NCBI GenBank assembly: GCA_023374045.1
Contig: CM041782.1
Location: forward strand, 190,606,925 to 190,670,924
Length of the DNA: 64,000 nt
Source of the DNA: Limonium bicolor
Lineage: Eukaryota > Streptophyta > Magnoliopsida > Caryophyllales > Plumbaginaceae
Direction: 5' to 3'
Position numbers and translations under genes: made by a program. Under the pieces are notes generated by a model. It was not told the origin of the DNA and did not search any database. It was given only the letters and a program-made list of their open reading frames with translations. Within the stretch, counting starts at the first letter, position 1, and each line of letters begins with the position of its first letter. Positions 22,928-35,746 of this stretch are shown here, piece by piece.

Positions 22928-23490
22928 TGGGTCTTTTGTGGTTTTGGCTTCGGGTTTGGGCTTCGGATTTGGGCTTCGGATTTGGGCTTCAGATTTGGGC
23001 TTCGATTGTGGGCCGAGGGTGGCTTGGGCTTCGGATTTGGGCTTCGATTGTGGGCCGAGGGTGGTTTGGGCCGAGATTGGGTTCTGCTTGGGCCGTGGGT
23101 TTGGATAATGGGCCAAGGGTGTTGGGCTTGGATTCGATGGGGTTGAACCGGATTGAGCTTTGGGCCGATTCGGGATGGGCCGAGTTTGTTGGGCTTGGAT
23201 TGTGGGCCGTGTTTGGGAAGTAGTGGGCCGGGTTTGAGGAGTAGTGGGCCGGGTTTGAGGAGTAGTGGGCCGGGTATGAGTTTGGGCTCGGTTTTGGGTT
23301 GATGGTGGGCTTTGGTATTTGGTATTGGGCCGAATGAGTGATGGGCCAAAATTTGGGCTGAAGGGAGTATAGGGCCTGGGCTGAGGAGTAGTGGGCCAGG
23401 TTTGGGAAGTAGTGGGCCGGGTTTGGGAAGTAGTGGGCCGGGTTTGGGAAGTAGTGGGCCGGGCTTTGTGTTTGGGCTGAAGCAAGGCAA
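22928..23490. repeat. GGGC-rich tandem repeats in right LTR of A
   Basis: Same composition as 6527-7060, with three consecutive GGGAAGTAGTGGGCCGGGTTT units where the left LTR has one. Confidence 0.8.
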
Positions 23491-26022
23491 TTGGGCCAAC
23501 TTGAAGAAATCAGAAAGGGTTTTGAAAAGTTCAATCAAAGTCGGAATAAAAATGAATGATGAAAAATCCGAGAGACAATTTAGGACTTGGTTTAATCTTT
23601 GGAGGATTCGGAAGGAATGATGGGTCAACTAAGATGAATTCTGAAAATACTATTATTATTTACAAAATTATTAATAAAGTGTGGTTTGGGTTTAGGGATC
23701 ACCCAACTTGTTAGGTGGGACCATGGCCCACCTAAATCTTAGGGTTCACCCTCTATCCTAGGGCTAGGTCCTAAAGGTCTAATAACTAGGGCTTAGTAAA
23801 TAGATTAATATATACAAGGATTTAAACAGAAACTGTACACATATACAAATAAAAGGGTAGAATAGCTACAAACAAAACGCAAGCCAGAAACATGGATCAA
23901 AACAGAAAACCATAAATAAGCAAAACTATGAACAAATCATGTATCTAAATTACCGATAAGCAAAATGAATTGAAACTTGAATACAGAGGAAATCATTGAT
24001 TATTTAAACAAAACAGACAGAGACCTAGAACAAACGAATCAATTTTTAATTCATTCTTGTCTACAGTTCCTTAAAACAAAATCGAGTTGTCTGTGAGTCT
24101 AATAGATTATGTAAAAAAAGAAAGGCTTAGCAGTTTGAATTTAACTCAGATTTCCAGCGAGGTTAACAAACACACTTCCAAAAGAATTATCCCAGACCAA
24201 AAACATACAGACATAGCGGAATCCTAGCTCCAATGAATTAAAAGCCAACAGCGAGAGATATGAATTTAACAACCGAAATGAACTCCGAGTCACCCTTGCT
24301 TTTGATACACTGGTCTGTTAGCCAAGTTGTTAAAGAAACAGAAAGTGTCACCGATTCCAAATTTGCCATTAGACACTGAAGGAACGATCATCAGCAGTTA
24401 AACAAAACAGAACAAGTATTTCCAGAGGCAAACAACTACCTTAAACTTGGCATAAGCATTAAGAAACAGGCATGAGACAAGCAATGTTGTACTAATGAGC
24501 TCAACAGATAACAAGGTTAGAGTTTAGTACCGGGAGAGGGTATAGAATTTCCCTGCAAGCAACACGATGAAACTCACAGCAAACAGCAAGGAAGGTCAGA
24601 TGTATAACAGTATTAATTCCGAAAATATAGAGCAAATAGGCAGGGTCTGGTAAGTGCTATAATTAGGCAGAGATCGGTTTATCTTATGTATGCTTCAGAT
24701 TCCACCAAAATGTCTGATGGACAAAAAAACAAACCCGCTGAGTCAGTTTTACAAACCAGGGGCACGATATATGCTGAATATGGGTAGCTTCACAAGATTG
24801 GCAACAGATGGGTTAGTGAATAAACGGAATCAGGTAGTAACTCCTGTTTAAAATAAGCCCTAGAAGCAAACAACAGTTTAGCCACTAAGAACTCGGGCAA
24901 CCGACAGAGAGTAGGACATTTGGACTGGAGATGACCAGTTTCATCGAATTACAGAGCATAATGAAAGTGTAAGTTCAACCGATATTCCTTTCCATTTTCG
25001 ACCCGGTGAGTATCTCAAACAGATAAACGGTATAATATGAAAACTCAGCAGAAGGATAGAACGCTTGCCATAGGGATAACGTTCGAAGGATCTGATTCTG
25101 GACTGCCAATATAAGGAGGTGAAACGCATGAACACAAGAATCAGAGAGGAACTCAAACGCTCAGATTCTCATCCTGTCTGCGGACTTCAAGGTCCGTACC
25201 AGGTCTATGAGTCAAGGAGACGATTTAAAACGTACGTGTAGAGGGAAACGTAAGGATTCGTGTTCAATATCAACACCAAAATAAACCATGCCCATTCACA
25301 TTAGTCGAAAAGGAAGAACACGAATATAGACGAGATTAAACAGGTTCTGTGAAATCCTTCAAAACCAGAAACATGCAAAACCAACGTTCGCAGTTCTAGT
25401 TCTTAGGATCTTAACGAAACCAAAAAAAAAGAGAGAAAGGTAGCGCGAATTAAATATGAGCCGAAGTAAACGACGGGCAAGAGAAGATAGGGGAGGAGAT
25501 TCGGAGAACAAAACTAATGAGGAAGACAGTAATATACAGAAGATGAGGCGGAGTAAGGTGAGAACCACCGGCATGGCGGAGCCGATGCTACTTACACTTC
25601 TGGCGATCGAGATGAACCGGCGGAAATGTCGGGTTGGCAAGAAGGTGGAGGCGGCGAACTTTCAGGGAGATTACGATGAAGATAGTGACCGGAGTTCGGA
25701 GGTAAAGAATTGAGTCGAATGGTGACGGTGAAACTTTCGGGTGCAGACCAGGTCGAGAGGAAGAAGAATCAAGACTCTTTTGGTTTTTTGATTTCGAAAA
25801 GTGCCAGGAAGAGAATGTTCCAAAATGAGGAGAATGTCGGCTCGTAAGAACGTGGGTTTACTGTAGGGTTGCTAGGATGTTTTTATAATCGAGGCAGGCA
25901 GGTGCTTGCTTAGGGTTTTTGTTTGGATGGTTGTGGGCTTCAGCATGGGAAAAGGATCGGAGGCGAAATGGGGCCTGGGCCGCAAGTTACTCAAGAAGGA
26001 GAGAAAGAAAATAGAGTTTGCA

Positions 26023-26107
26023 TAAAAAAATACACATCCACCGAGTTTCGAACTCGGTACCATCATTTTCCTCCCCGAATACCCTTACCAACCGAGCTAT
26101 GACTACA
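26023..26107 (-). other. tRNA-like segment in right LTR of A
   Basis: A-box-like sequence at 26099-26088, B-box-like at 26053-26043, then a run of seven Ts on the minus strand. It is identical to the left copy apart from one extra T, so it predates insertion of A. Confidence 0.55.
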
Positions 26108-26390
26108 TTCGGTATACAGACGCGAGGAAATTAGACAAATCTTACGTTACGAGCCAGGGCAAAACAAAGGAAAAGTCCTCCCGTGGAACGTTTTTTTAAA
26201 AAAGCAACAAAATATGTATACGAAATGAAGTCAGTTAAAAACAGATTTCAACAAAAGCTCGTGCTCCTTTTCCATAGGAATGTGAGGTTTAAATGTCGGG
26301 AAAAAGAAATTCCTTTGGTCGAAAACGGGGACGACCGCCTTGTGTGTGTTGAATAATAAATAAGAGGAGTGAGAATTTTTGGTGTCTACA

Positions 26391-26395
26391 CTTAT
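26391..26395. repeat. Right target-site duplication of element A (cttat)
   Basis: Matches 4508-4512. Confidence 0.85.
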
Positions 26396-28735
26396 CTTAT
26401 TATAAAACCTTAAATAAGTCATCTAACTTATTTAATTTGGTCAAAACCTACCATATGGTCAAGGTTGACCTCCTTAATATTTCCTTGACCATTAATTTCC
26501 ATAATTCACGGTTTGTACCCATACTTTTCAGAAATTATCATTTAACCCCAAAACTTTATAAAATCTTATAATTTTTATTTAAACTCCTTTTAACCTCTAA
26601 TTTTTGGCTTAATTATTATATAGCCCCCAAATTTAATTTAATTACACTTTAACCCCTTATAATATGCGATAATGCATATATACCACCTAAACTTAAATAA
26701 AACCTTATAAATGCATAAATAAAATGGCCTAAAGTACATGGCCTTATTACAAACATTAGCTTATAAAACAAATTACACATAAATGTCCAAAAATGAATTA
26801 AACTTTCGGCCTCTCCCATATCTTTCCATTAATTACCAATTTTCCACATAATGTCTTAAATTTGACAATTATGCTTGTTTAATTAGTTGTAAAATTTACT
26901 AAACCATTCCTTAATCACCTAAGGTCAAAATAAGACCTTATTAACCCATTCACTCACGGCACAAATTATACACATATGTATAATTACATATTAATATACC
27001 AAGTGAAGGTTTAAGTGATTTATACCTTGTTTTTGCCTAGTTTAGGCCTTGTTTGATTTCGGCTGGTTAGGAATAAAATTTCCACAGCTTCTTTTACATG
27101 TTTTCAAACAGCAATTAAGGCATAGTTAGTCTCCAAGCAAGATCTAACCATAAGAAGTGTTTTAATGTATATTTCAAGGTAAGATTTACCTTAGAATATC
27201 AAGGTAGCCAAGGGTTGTCTTCGGCCTAAATTCACAGAAGCAAAAGAGCATCAAAAGAGCCACTAAACCAACGCTTAAAACCGGTATAACTTAGATTCAA
27301 AGATGGCTAATTTTTTTACCTTGTTTAAAATGCCAAAAATGGTGTTTTTGGCTTGGATCTGGCTATAGCTTGAAGCTCTTGATAGATCCACTGAATAAGT
27401 ATGTTAAGAAGAAGGTTATAAGGCTAGGAGAACAGGTTTTACAACCGGATCTAAAGAGAATCAAAAGATAAGTGCTTAAAGCACATTTTTGTACCTTAAG
27501 AACAAGATTAGCTTTCTCCACCTTCCTCCCTTGTTAATGCCGAGATTCCTCCTTCATTTAAACTCCAAAACAACCTAGATCCATGGATGGAAATGGTTGA
27601 TGCTTAGATCCACCGAAAGAGGAAAGATTTGTGAAGAAATTGAACATAAAATGGCTTAATAAGCTTACCTATGTCAATTGGTGTTCTCCTCTGTTCTTGG
27701 AATGTTAGCCACGGTTTGGAGAAGCCAAAGGGAGAATGAGGAGGCCTTGTGTCGGTTGGGAAGCAAGGCAAATGAGAAAGGTAGGTCAAATTGGCTTAAA
27801 ACACATTTTTTTTGCTTTGTTTAATGTATTTGGTGTTTTATGAGTCACCTTGTATTATTGGCATCGGTTATTTAAGGGTAAAGGAAGTCCCACACGGTTT
27901 TTGAAGCCTTAATCAATCAAGGAGCAAGTGTGTATTGTTTATACTATAGTATAAGAAAGGTAAAAGTAGTCTCCTTAATTTAAGGAGTGGTGTTGGAGAC
28001 TTGTCCCTTGTGTTTGCAAGTGGCGAAAATGGGCTCCCCCTGCTTGTGGCTGTCGACCTCATGTGGTCCAAGGGGTCAAACTTTGACCTCTTGACCATTC
28101 TTAGTCAATGTTGACTCAAACGGGCCCCTTTTTAGGGTTTTATTAATATTTTAATATTAAATTTGTAAAAATTTGTAAATTTCTGGAATTAAATTCCTAA
28201 TATGATATAATATGATATATTATCATATTTAAAGGTAATTATAACCTTTAAGCCCATTAAAAATCAATTTAGAAGGCAATTACACAAAAACGTGCTTTAA
28301 GGTGTTTTAGTGCACATTTTGTGTTGCAAGGTGTTTCTGAGCTCTGTTTTCTTTGAGAACGGTTTTGTTGTGTTCCTTACATGATATTTTATCATGGTAT
28401 CCAATTTTATATCATTTAGAGGTCATTAGACCTTTAAAGTATCCTTAGAGCACATTTTTGCCCTACTTGACCTTGAAGCATGTAAATGCCTGTTCTTTGT
28501 GTTGGAGTGTTGTCCAACAATTGTAACATGTTTAGTAATGTGTTAATAAGCTTAGGACAAAATCTTAGGTCCTAAGAAGTTCATTTGGGTATTTATTTAC
28601 CCTAAACAGTCAAAGGGTGCAACATCTTGCTTTGCGTTGACCACTGTTGTTCTCAGTTGACTTTTAAGGCATGTTTAGGCCTTAATCAATGTGATTAAAC
28701 ATTTAATCCATATTTTATTAGTTTGGGGTATTTCA
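26396..28735 (-). mobile_element. 3' LTR of element C, proximal segment
   Basis: Continuation of the LTR interrupted at 4512. It ends on the plus strand GGGGTATTTCA, i.e. TGAAATACCCC at the LTR start on the element strand, the same start as the LTRs of B and E. A dense group of W-box cores lies at about 28075-28122. No coding sequence is recognised; frames at 27604-27789 and 27913-28098 look like chance. Confidence 0.8.
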
Positions 28736-28770
28736 GTCTACCCCCCTTAAAAAGACTTCGTCCCGAAGTC
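28736..28770 (-). promoter_or_regulatory. Polypurine tract and stem-loop of element C
   Basis: On the minus strand a stem-loop GACTTCG-GGA-CGAAGTC (28770-28754) is followed by TTTTAAGGGGGGTAGAC (28752-28736) directly before the LTR start. This gives C's orientation. A near-identical arrangement precedes the 3' LTRs of B. Confidence 0.8.
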
Positions 28771-28944
28771 CTTACCCATCTACAATTCACCTAAGGAATC
28801 AAGTTCCACTAAGTAATCACAGACAGATCATCACTAGGGAGTACATTCCACTACGTTTAGACCTAGTCTTTATGTATCACATTTGATACAGCATCAATCT
28901 CATTCCATATAGTCAATAATCATGACACATTCATTCATAAACAA

Positions 28945-29030
28945 CACTAGACAAGGTGCAAAACTCTTAGTACACAACACTAGACAAGGTGCAAAACTCA
29001 TAGTACACAGCACTAGACAAGGTGCAAAAC
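28945..29030. repeat. 33-bp tandem repeat, 2.6 copies
   Basis: Units start CACTAGACAAGGTGCAAAAC at 28945, 28978 and 29011. Confidence 0.85.
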
Positions 29031-29224
29031 TCAATAAAGTACTCAAAGGTGTCTCACAAGGGGTACTCCACGCACCCCTATTCATATGCAAGTATCTCGC
29101 GAGGATACCTCTACACCACTCCGTGTGTATATGTATTGCATATCTTTAACGATGGCAAATCACAGGGAAGTAGTCATAAAGACCAGGACTTGACGATCCC
29201 CAACCCCATGCTAACCAACGTCTA

Positions 29225-29430
29225 CTACCCGTGGACACACCGGTTTAATAACGAAGGACACTGCGGTCCACGGCTCCCCGGACAATATCACCTTATTTCC
29301 TTAATCACCCGCGGACACACCGGTCTAATGACAAAGGGCTCTGCGGTCCACGACTCTTTGGGTGATGTCACTCGCAGACACACCGGTCTCATGACGAAGG
29401 ACTCCACGGTCCACGGCTCTTCGAGTGACG
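29225..29430. repeat. Diverged tandem repeat with GGACACACCGGT...GCGGTCCACG
   Basis: Three copies of about 60-80 bp (near 29232, 29312 and 29376), each starting with an ACACACCGGT motif and ending CGGTCCACG(G/A)CTC. They lie between C's two polypurine-type motifs, where B has a different hairpin-forming repeat series (41967-42160). Confidence 0.7.
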
Positions 29431-30217
29431 TCCTAAATTCCAATTTCTATTCATATCTGTGTCCGCTTGTAGGAAGTTTCGAGAGTCATTCAACCCCGAC
29501 GTGGTCAGCGTCAGTGTTGAACTATCTCTCACCTCAATTTGTGTTCGGTTTCGCTTGATCGGACCAGGATCAAGTTCAACTTCCCACGTCAATTTCAATC
29601 AATCAATTTTTATTCACTTCTAATCTTGTTTCCTCTTGATATTTGCCACCTTGTGTTCTATAGATACACAAGTCAACTAGTGTAATTAATCTAATCACCG
29701 GCATATGGGATCATGTATCCTAACCATGTACCAAGTTCTTTCAACTTATAATTATTCATACAATTCCTAGAGGTTTTACCTCCACTAGGTTACACATCGG
29801 TCTCATGCCGACTCACTCATCGCATTCCAATAATTGGTTTCATACCGAGTCACAAATCATATAGTATGGAGCTTTCTACTCCTTCTATTTGACATCTCCC
29901 ACCGAAGCTACCAGATAGACCTACTTGAACTCTCAACCGGAGCTAACAAGTTAGGCGTTTATGTGTTTAATGTTCGCAACGTTTGCATAAATAATCGGAA
30001 ATAGAATAAGAACACTCTATCTGTTCTCCCTTTCCTATTCGCCACAACAATGCGAACTAAAATATTTATATATTCATACACATAATACATCATAATATTA
30101 CCTCAAGTAATATAACACAGTCATAATACTTGTACTCTACGTACAATAATAGTTTGCAGCATGTGTACCATGCGCTACGTACTCCTACGTACGGTATAAT
30201 TTAAGCGTGTGAAATCG

Positions 30218-30254
30218 CTCTACCCCCCTTAAAAATGATTACGCCCACGTAATC
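30218..30254 (-). promoter_or_regulatory. Second stem-loop plus polypurine motif in element C
   Basis: On the minus strand GATTACG-TGGG-CGTAATC (30254-30237) precedes TTTTAAGGGGGGTAGAG (30234-30218), about 1.5 kb upstream of the motif at the 3' LTR. No LTR start follows it. Confidence 0.65.
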
Positions 30255-32590
30255 TACGAATATATCATCGTGAAGTAATAAGTTCAAGATGTTCCATTCC
30301 AGTGGAATTATTCATGCATTAATGTGCTACATATTTCATTACCCCTTTTCTATAGGGTTGGGCTTTAGCCCCTCAGGTTATACTGTCTATCTTGGTTAGG
30401 TGTATGTATATTCATATACGGTTTGATCGGGAGATGTAAACACATCATTTGTTTCCCCAAACCCGCTAGGTACGTCAAACCTAAGCAATATGGGCCCACT
30501 TGCTCCGCAAGCAGTATGCCCAACTACTTTATGGTTAGTTTACCCCTCATAGGTAGTAGTTTCATGTCGGTTTCAACTCCACGTGACGGTGTTTTCTACA
30601 CGGTCTTCTATAATTATGGGAATGGAGTAATTTATTTCGCTGCATGGTATCGTTGTCACACACGCTCATTATTTCAACTAGTTATTCTATTCAGTCTTCC
30701 TGAATTCTATACATGCTCATGGTGTATTCTCAAGAGTTCATGCCACTCTACCGAACTAACCTTCGGTATGCTCTAGCACATAGTGCTTGTAGTAATTTCC
30801 TTAAAATGTCAAAACGAGTCTGATATGCGCAACTAACTGGCGCCTCATGACTCCAAGTTATTTCCTTCTGAGATGGGTTCATTCCTTAGGTACCTTGTAG
30901 GTCCTCTTTTGCTAGTGTGAACTCGTATCCCTCGTGTGTTGGTATTTTAGTACCCACACATATGGTTCATCCCTCTTCTAAATTAGGGGAATCCATTTGC
31001 CTTTCTGATCTTCCACTTTCTGATTCTCAGCAACATAATTTGGTTAACAATTATTATAATGGTCGCTTTGTTGCGCATCATGTCCCAGTCGATTGGACGG
31101 TTATCCGCTATTGCGGTTTGCATGGAGTATCTAATCTCCAGCTTAGAATATCTCTTGTAATGCTTGCTTTTTGCCCTTCGTCTGGTGTAAATATATGATA
31201 CGACTATGGGTTTTAGCTTGGCATTCGTTTTCTGTTCAACCCTAATTGGTACTAACATACTAACGTTTTATGGCTTGAGCATGTGGTTATTATTGTTTAA
31301 TGCGACATCATCGCAGCGCCCTCAGCGCATTATATAACTCTTCATGTGCCCCCCTTTTTGGGTAGCATCTATAACCCTACAAAGGTTTCTCTAATATAAC
31401 TTCCTAAGATACCACAATTCCTCTTCTCATTCATGAGTTCAGTTTGCCGTTACCATTAAATTGGCCTTGGTTTCCTCGTTTACTAAAATCTCCAAAACTT
31501 GTGTTCTAACTCCTCCATTGCGGAGTTGCGACCCTATGTCCTTTTATTATCAAGCTATCCCTAATTTTTCCTAACCTTGTTAGTTTGACTGAGATCTCTC
31601 TCGTCAATACATGGTTTACCTAGTCAGGGTTCCATTCGCTGACTTAGACACAGAGTTGATTACCTCCTGGGTCCTTACACTACTCGTTTACATACATGGG
31701 GTACCATACTGATACATTACTACTTACCAACTAACTTAATGTGAGTTTTGTCAGGCCCACAAGCTCCTAGGAGTGCGGTCGTCCCATGTCTCGTTTAGTG
31801 CACCGTAGCGTTCGTACCCTGTGTTATCGTACTCTTAGTCCTGGTAATTATGTTTAAGTAACTATGCTGCCAATTCTTAACCTTGGATGTCAGAATGGCC
31901 CTAAATTAGGTTCTATGGTTCCTTGATTAATGTGTAATTCCTTACCTTCACAGATAGGTGTGTGCGACTTATCGCCCTAATTCTGGTTTCCACATGCTCG
32001 CCTTCTGGTATCTGTGAGTGGGGATCAGTAACTACTTATTATCTCTCCCATTCACTCCTAGGCTGTTAACGCCTTCAGATATGAGTTTTCAGTTCTAGAA
32101 CTCCACCCAATCCATTGGGTTACACCCTCTGTTGTAATATGGACTCCATGACAAGGGTTGACACATCGTGTTTCCCCTGCCCTATGGTAGTCCCTTTTTA
32201 GCCTGATATTAATTAGCATTTGTGATTCATCACCTTTGTTCAGGTACAATGCTTATTCTGATAATTAAACGATTGTTTGTTATTTAATTTAATCCTAGTT
32301 GGTTCTAATACTTTCTTCTAAGGTTATAATTGGATACCCACAACTTAATGGGTTCCTCTAATCATCGCTCTCCATTGTGTAGTCCTTATCCACTGCCCTC
32401 CGTACGGGAGTTTAGCAGCTTAATGGATTAACAACACATCAGGTGCGTGTGGTGCGGGCATAACATCGGCCCCTTTATTGCACGTTCGCATCTGCCTAAT
32501 CTCCCTTTTTTTACAACTCTGAAATAGTTTGCCATAACGATACTTGTCTATTATTTTCATCCTCTCAATCGGATAGGTTTTATTTAGAGT

Positions 32591-32595
32591 CTTGG
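32591..32595. repeat. Left target-site duplication of element B (cttgg)
   Basis: Matches 61280-61284, directly after the last LTR of B. Confidence 0.85.
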
Positions 32596-34898
32596 TGAAA
32601 TACCCCAAACCTTAATATGTTATCTAAATGTTAAACTATGGTAAAATAAGGCTAAGATACGCCTTATAAATGCTAGTGTACAATTTAAACCATAGTAAAA
32701 ACACAATAAAGCACTAAGACACAGTTTGAGCAAAAACATGCTCTAAGCTTGGACTGAACTTGGTTAGGATCCAAAGAGCCTACCAAGAGTTTATAACATT
32801 CAATTATGACTTAATAAGGCACAAAGTCCTTAGGAAACTTTGGTAGACAATTAAACCAAACAAAACACAAATAAATACCTTAAAGCCAATATGGGCAAAA
32901 ATGTGCTCTAAGCTTGGGATAAGTTTGGTTAAGACCTAATAAGCTTACAAAGACCTTATTTATATGTTAATTAACATATTAAATCAATTACTAAAGAAAA
33001 CCAAGCTTGAAAACAAGCTAAAACACAAAATGTGCTTTAAGGAGCCTTAAAGAACATTTTTGAAAAATTGTCTTGTAAATGAGTTTTGAGTGGCTAAATG
33101 TCCATCATTACACTTTAATCAACATGTGTACTACTTAGTATCACATTAGGAAGTCTAAATCAATGGGAAATCAAAAATTTCATAAATATGTGCCTTAGTT
33201 TGTGAATAGTACTCAAATAGTGCTAGTTTAAGTTATAAGTCAAAATAAGTCAAATATTTGGTCAACAAAGACCATAAATATCTCTAATGTGTAAGGGGGG
33301 CACGGTTTTATGGGTGTGAGTCATCACACTTGGCTAGCCAATTAAAAGAAAGAAAGAAAAGTAAGTAAAAGGTTACTTTTGCTTTTAACATAAATATCTT
33401 CAAAGTATACTCTCTCACCTCATTCTCTTCTTTCTCCTTGGTTCCCACCGTCACCTATCTTCATCCTCCCAAGCAAATTCGTTTTGCTACAGTCCACACT
33501 CATTCTTCATCTTCTTTCACTTGTAACTTATGATTCCATGCTCCAAAATCAATTTCAAGACTACCTTTGTCTTAGTTAGGCCAAGCTCTTCATTTCCCTC
33601 TTTTCAAATCTTCAAGAACTCAATTTTGGTGCCATGGAGATTCACCATTGAAGGAGCTTGAGCCCATATTTTCATACCTTGTCATTCTCTTATGCTTCAA
33701 GGTAAGGAAAATCAAAGAAGAACCAAGTTTCCTTTCATTTTCTTGTATAACCAAAAATTCACCTTACATTGGTGCATTACCTTGCTCTCTTCTTAGCTTA
33801 ATTCAAACTTCAAAGGGCTAGGAGGAGTCCTATCTTGCCACTTAACCAAGCTCTCTTTCAAATTCCAAAGGTAATCATCAAATTTTAGTGTTTTAAGACA
33901 CTTATGTAAACCTAGGGTTTAATTATGAGTTTGAGTATTAAACTTAATACTCATTACCCTTATATGTGTATTGGTTAGAAGGTTGACAAGTGATAAAAGC
34001 TCCTTGCCGATTTTCAATCAAGGAAAAACAAGAGAAAACAAGTGAGAAAGCTTGGAAAACAAAGAGGTAAATGACCTCTCTTAATGTGGTTTTGTGTACT
34101 AGGAAATTGAGCTATATTTGCTTAATAATTAACCTAAAGAGCCAATGGGAAATGAGATAGAAAACTATCCACAAGGTGGACTAAAAGGACATGGGAGCAT
34201 TGTTGTGTGTGTTCGCAGGTTGAAGGCATTTAAATGTGGAAATTCAGTGTTTAAGGTTTATGTAGTTTAAGGGCTTAAGTGCCAAGCAATTTAAGTTTGT
34301 GCACTATATCGTGATGTAGTGTTGTCTAAAGGTTTAAGTGTGTGTAAAGAACATCTCTTGTGAAGATGGATATCTTGGGTGGTTAAAGGATGAAAAACAA
34401 TATGTTTGTGTGTAAGGAATGTGTATTAAGAGATTTAGTGTTCTTGGTTGTATAATGGTGGAAAAACTATGTGTTTTGGTGTAAGGAGATACAAGAGAAG
34501 CTATGGCGAAAATTTAGTTGATAAACAAAGGAAGTATAATACCTTGTGAAGGATTAAGTATGAACTTGTGGGAAAGACTTGAAGAGTTTGTGTAAAGGAA
34601 GTGATGAGGATGCAAAATGATGCTTAGGAGTGGTTATCATATTAAGAAGAAACACCTTGGTTAGTCTAAGTTGTAGGTATGCATTACCACCTAGAAATCC
34701 AAAGGAAAAATGTTGTAAGTGTTAGGAATTTTTGTAAGAAATTGAGTAACAAGTTTGGTGATGATTAAGGAAGGTTTGGTGCATGTTTTAAGGTGTTTAA
34801 ACATGTGGGAAACATGTGGAAAGAGTGTGGAATAAGTGGGAAAAGATTGGGGTGAATTTGGAGTTCAAAATGAGGAGAAAAACACTTTTTAAAATGGG

Positions 34899-35010
34899 GT
34901 CTGCTGTGGACCGCCCCTAGGGACCGCCCCTGTGGGGAGGTCCAGCGCAGGAGAAGTAGTTTCTGTTGTGGACCGCCCCTGGGACCTCCCCAGAGGGGCG
35001 GTCCAGACCA
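34899..35010. repeat. GC-rich inverted repeats in LTR1 of B
   Basis: GTGGACCGCCCC and GGGGAGGTCCA or GGGGCGGTCCA arms alternate, forming two successive potential hairpins in an otherwise AT-rich LTR. Copies lie at about 49263-49374 and 58857-58966; LTR3 differs little, LTR2 has two arm substitutions. Confidence 0.7.
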
Positions 35011-35298
35011 GAGATGAAGAAAAAAATTTGTTTAAGGCTCCTAATGATGGGGGATTGAATGGTGATGGTTTTAGATGATGTTTAGGCCTTGTTTGGTGAC
35101 ATATAAAGGCCTTAAAATGTGTAAACAGGTGTTAGGAGGTTTGGCGAGTAAATGAGTGAGTGTTTAAGGACCTTAGAAGTAAGCTTGTACATGCATTTGG
35201 AGGATGTTATGTGAAGGTTTAAGTGTGCTAAATGATGTTAAAGCATACTAGGATATGTAAGGTGAAGTTTTGGAGTCAAATAAGCATTTTTAAACAAG

Positions 35299-35555
35299 GG
35301 TCTGGAGCAGACCGACCTTGGGGACCGGACTTGCAAGGTCGGTCGGGCTTGATTTTTGTATACGGAATATGTCTCTGGAATAGACCAACCTTGTGGACCG
35401 GACTTGCAAGGTCGGTCGGGGTAGAATTTTTAAACGGTAAAAGTGTCTGGAATGGACCGACCTTGGGACCGGACTTGGCAAGGTCGGTCAAGGTGTAAAT
35501 TTTCAAACCTGGATGTCACTGGAATGGACCGACCTTGGGTAAGGTCGGTCGACCT
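35299..35555. repeat. Array of four GACCGACCTTG hairpins in LTR1 of B
   Basis: A unit of about 65-75 bp, each with TCTGGA(A/G)..GACCGACCTTG, a central GGACCGGACTTG, then CAAGGTCGGTC, is repeated at about 35299, 35372, 35448 and 35515. The last unit lacks the central spacer. Arms of 10-11 bp are complementary. Copies are at 49663-49931 (LTR2) and 59253-59521 (LTR3), both with an additional GGTCGGTAAGGTCGGTC at the end. Confidence 0.75.
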
Positions 35556-35746
35556 AAAACTTGTAAAAAAAAAAAACAAACAAAGTATGGCCTAGGTAGT
35601 TAACCCTAGGGGGGTATAATGAAGGTAATCAAGGGTAAGTTTAAGCATAAAACATGTCATATAATCATGAAAAATGCTTAGTAAACCGGAAGCTAAATAA
35701 GGTAATTAACCGACGTTATTAATCATGTTTAGGAACTACGTTTGGC

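Larger units (their letters stand above)
4513..26390 (-). mobile_element. Element A: non-autonomous Ogre/Tat-like LTR retrotransposon, 21.9 kb
   Basis: Near-identical terminal repeats at 4513-9949 and 20914-26390, TG...CA ends and a 5-bp duplication (cttat) define the element. It reads on the minus strand: 5' LTR on the right, 3' LTR on the left. In transcription order the internal part holds a leader, a decayed ORF1, gag, a spacer remnant joined to an integrase C-terminus, and a tandem-repeat-rich 3' region with a polypurine tract. ORF1 before gag, LTRs above 5 kb and repeats near the 3' LTR are known traits of the Ogre/Tat lineage of Ty3/gypsy. No protease, reverse transcriptase, RNase H or integrase core is present, so it would need helper proteins. 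Lineage is inferred from memory of these families, not from a search. Confidence 0.85.
20914..26390 (-). repeat. 5' LTR of element A (5477 bp)
   Basis: It pairs with 4513-9949 at about 99.5% identity. Net length difference is 40 bp, explained by two additional 21-bp units at about 23401-23442 and three small indels. The outer end is TGTAGACACC on the element strand. It is followed by the right TSD at 26391. Confidence 0.9.
28736..32595 (-). mobile_element. Internal region of element C, 3' part (non-coding)
   Basis: It reads on the minus strand and is collinear with the internal region of B in reverse complement: about 31760 matches about 38660 (GCACTCC..TAGGAGCTTGTGGGCCTGAC) and 30218-30254 matches 40900-40938. 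No gag or pol domain is recognisable. The frames present (for example 29022-29558, 30423-30776 and 30917-31198) have no similarity I recognise and no counterparts kept in B. With 61285-62821 the internal region totals about 5.4 kb. Confidence 0.7.

Noticed and set aside
29022..29558. 178-codon plus-strand frame in element C
   Set aside because: It overlaps the 33-bp and CCGGT repeats, runs antisense to the element and has no counterpart kept in the related interior of B.
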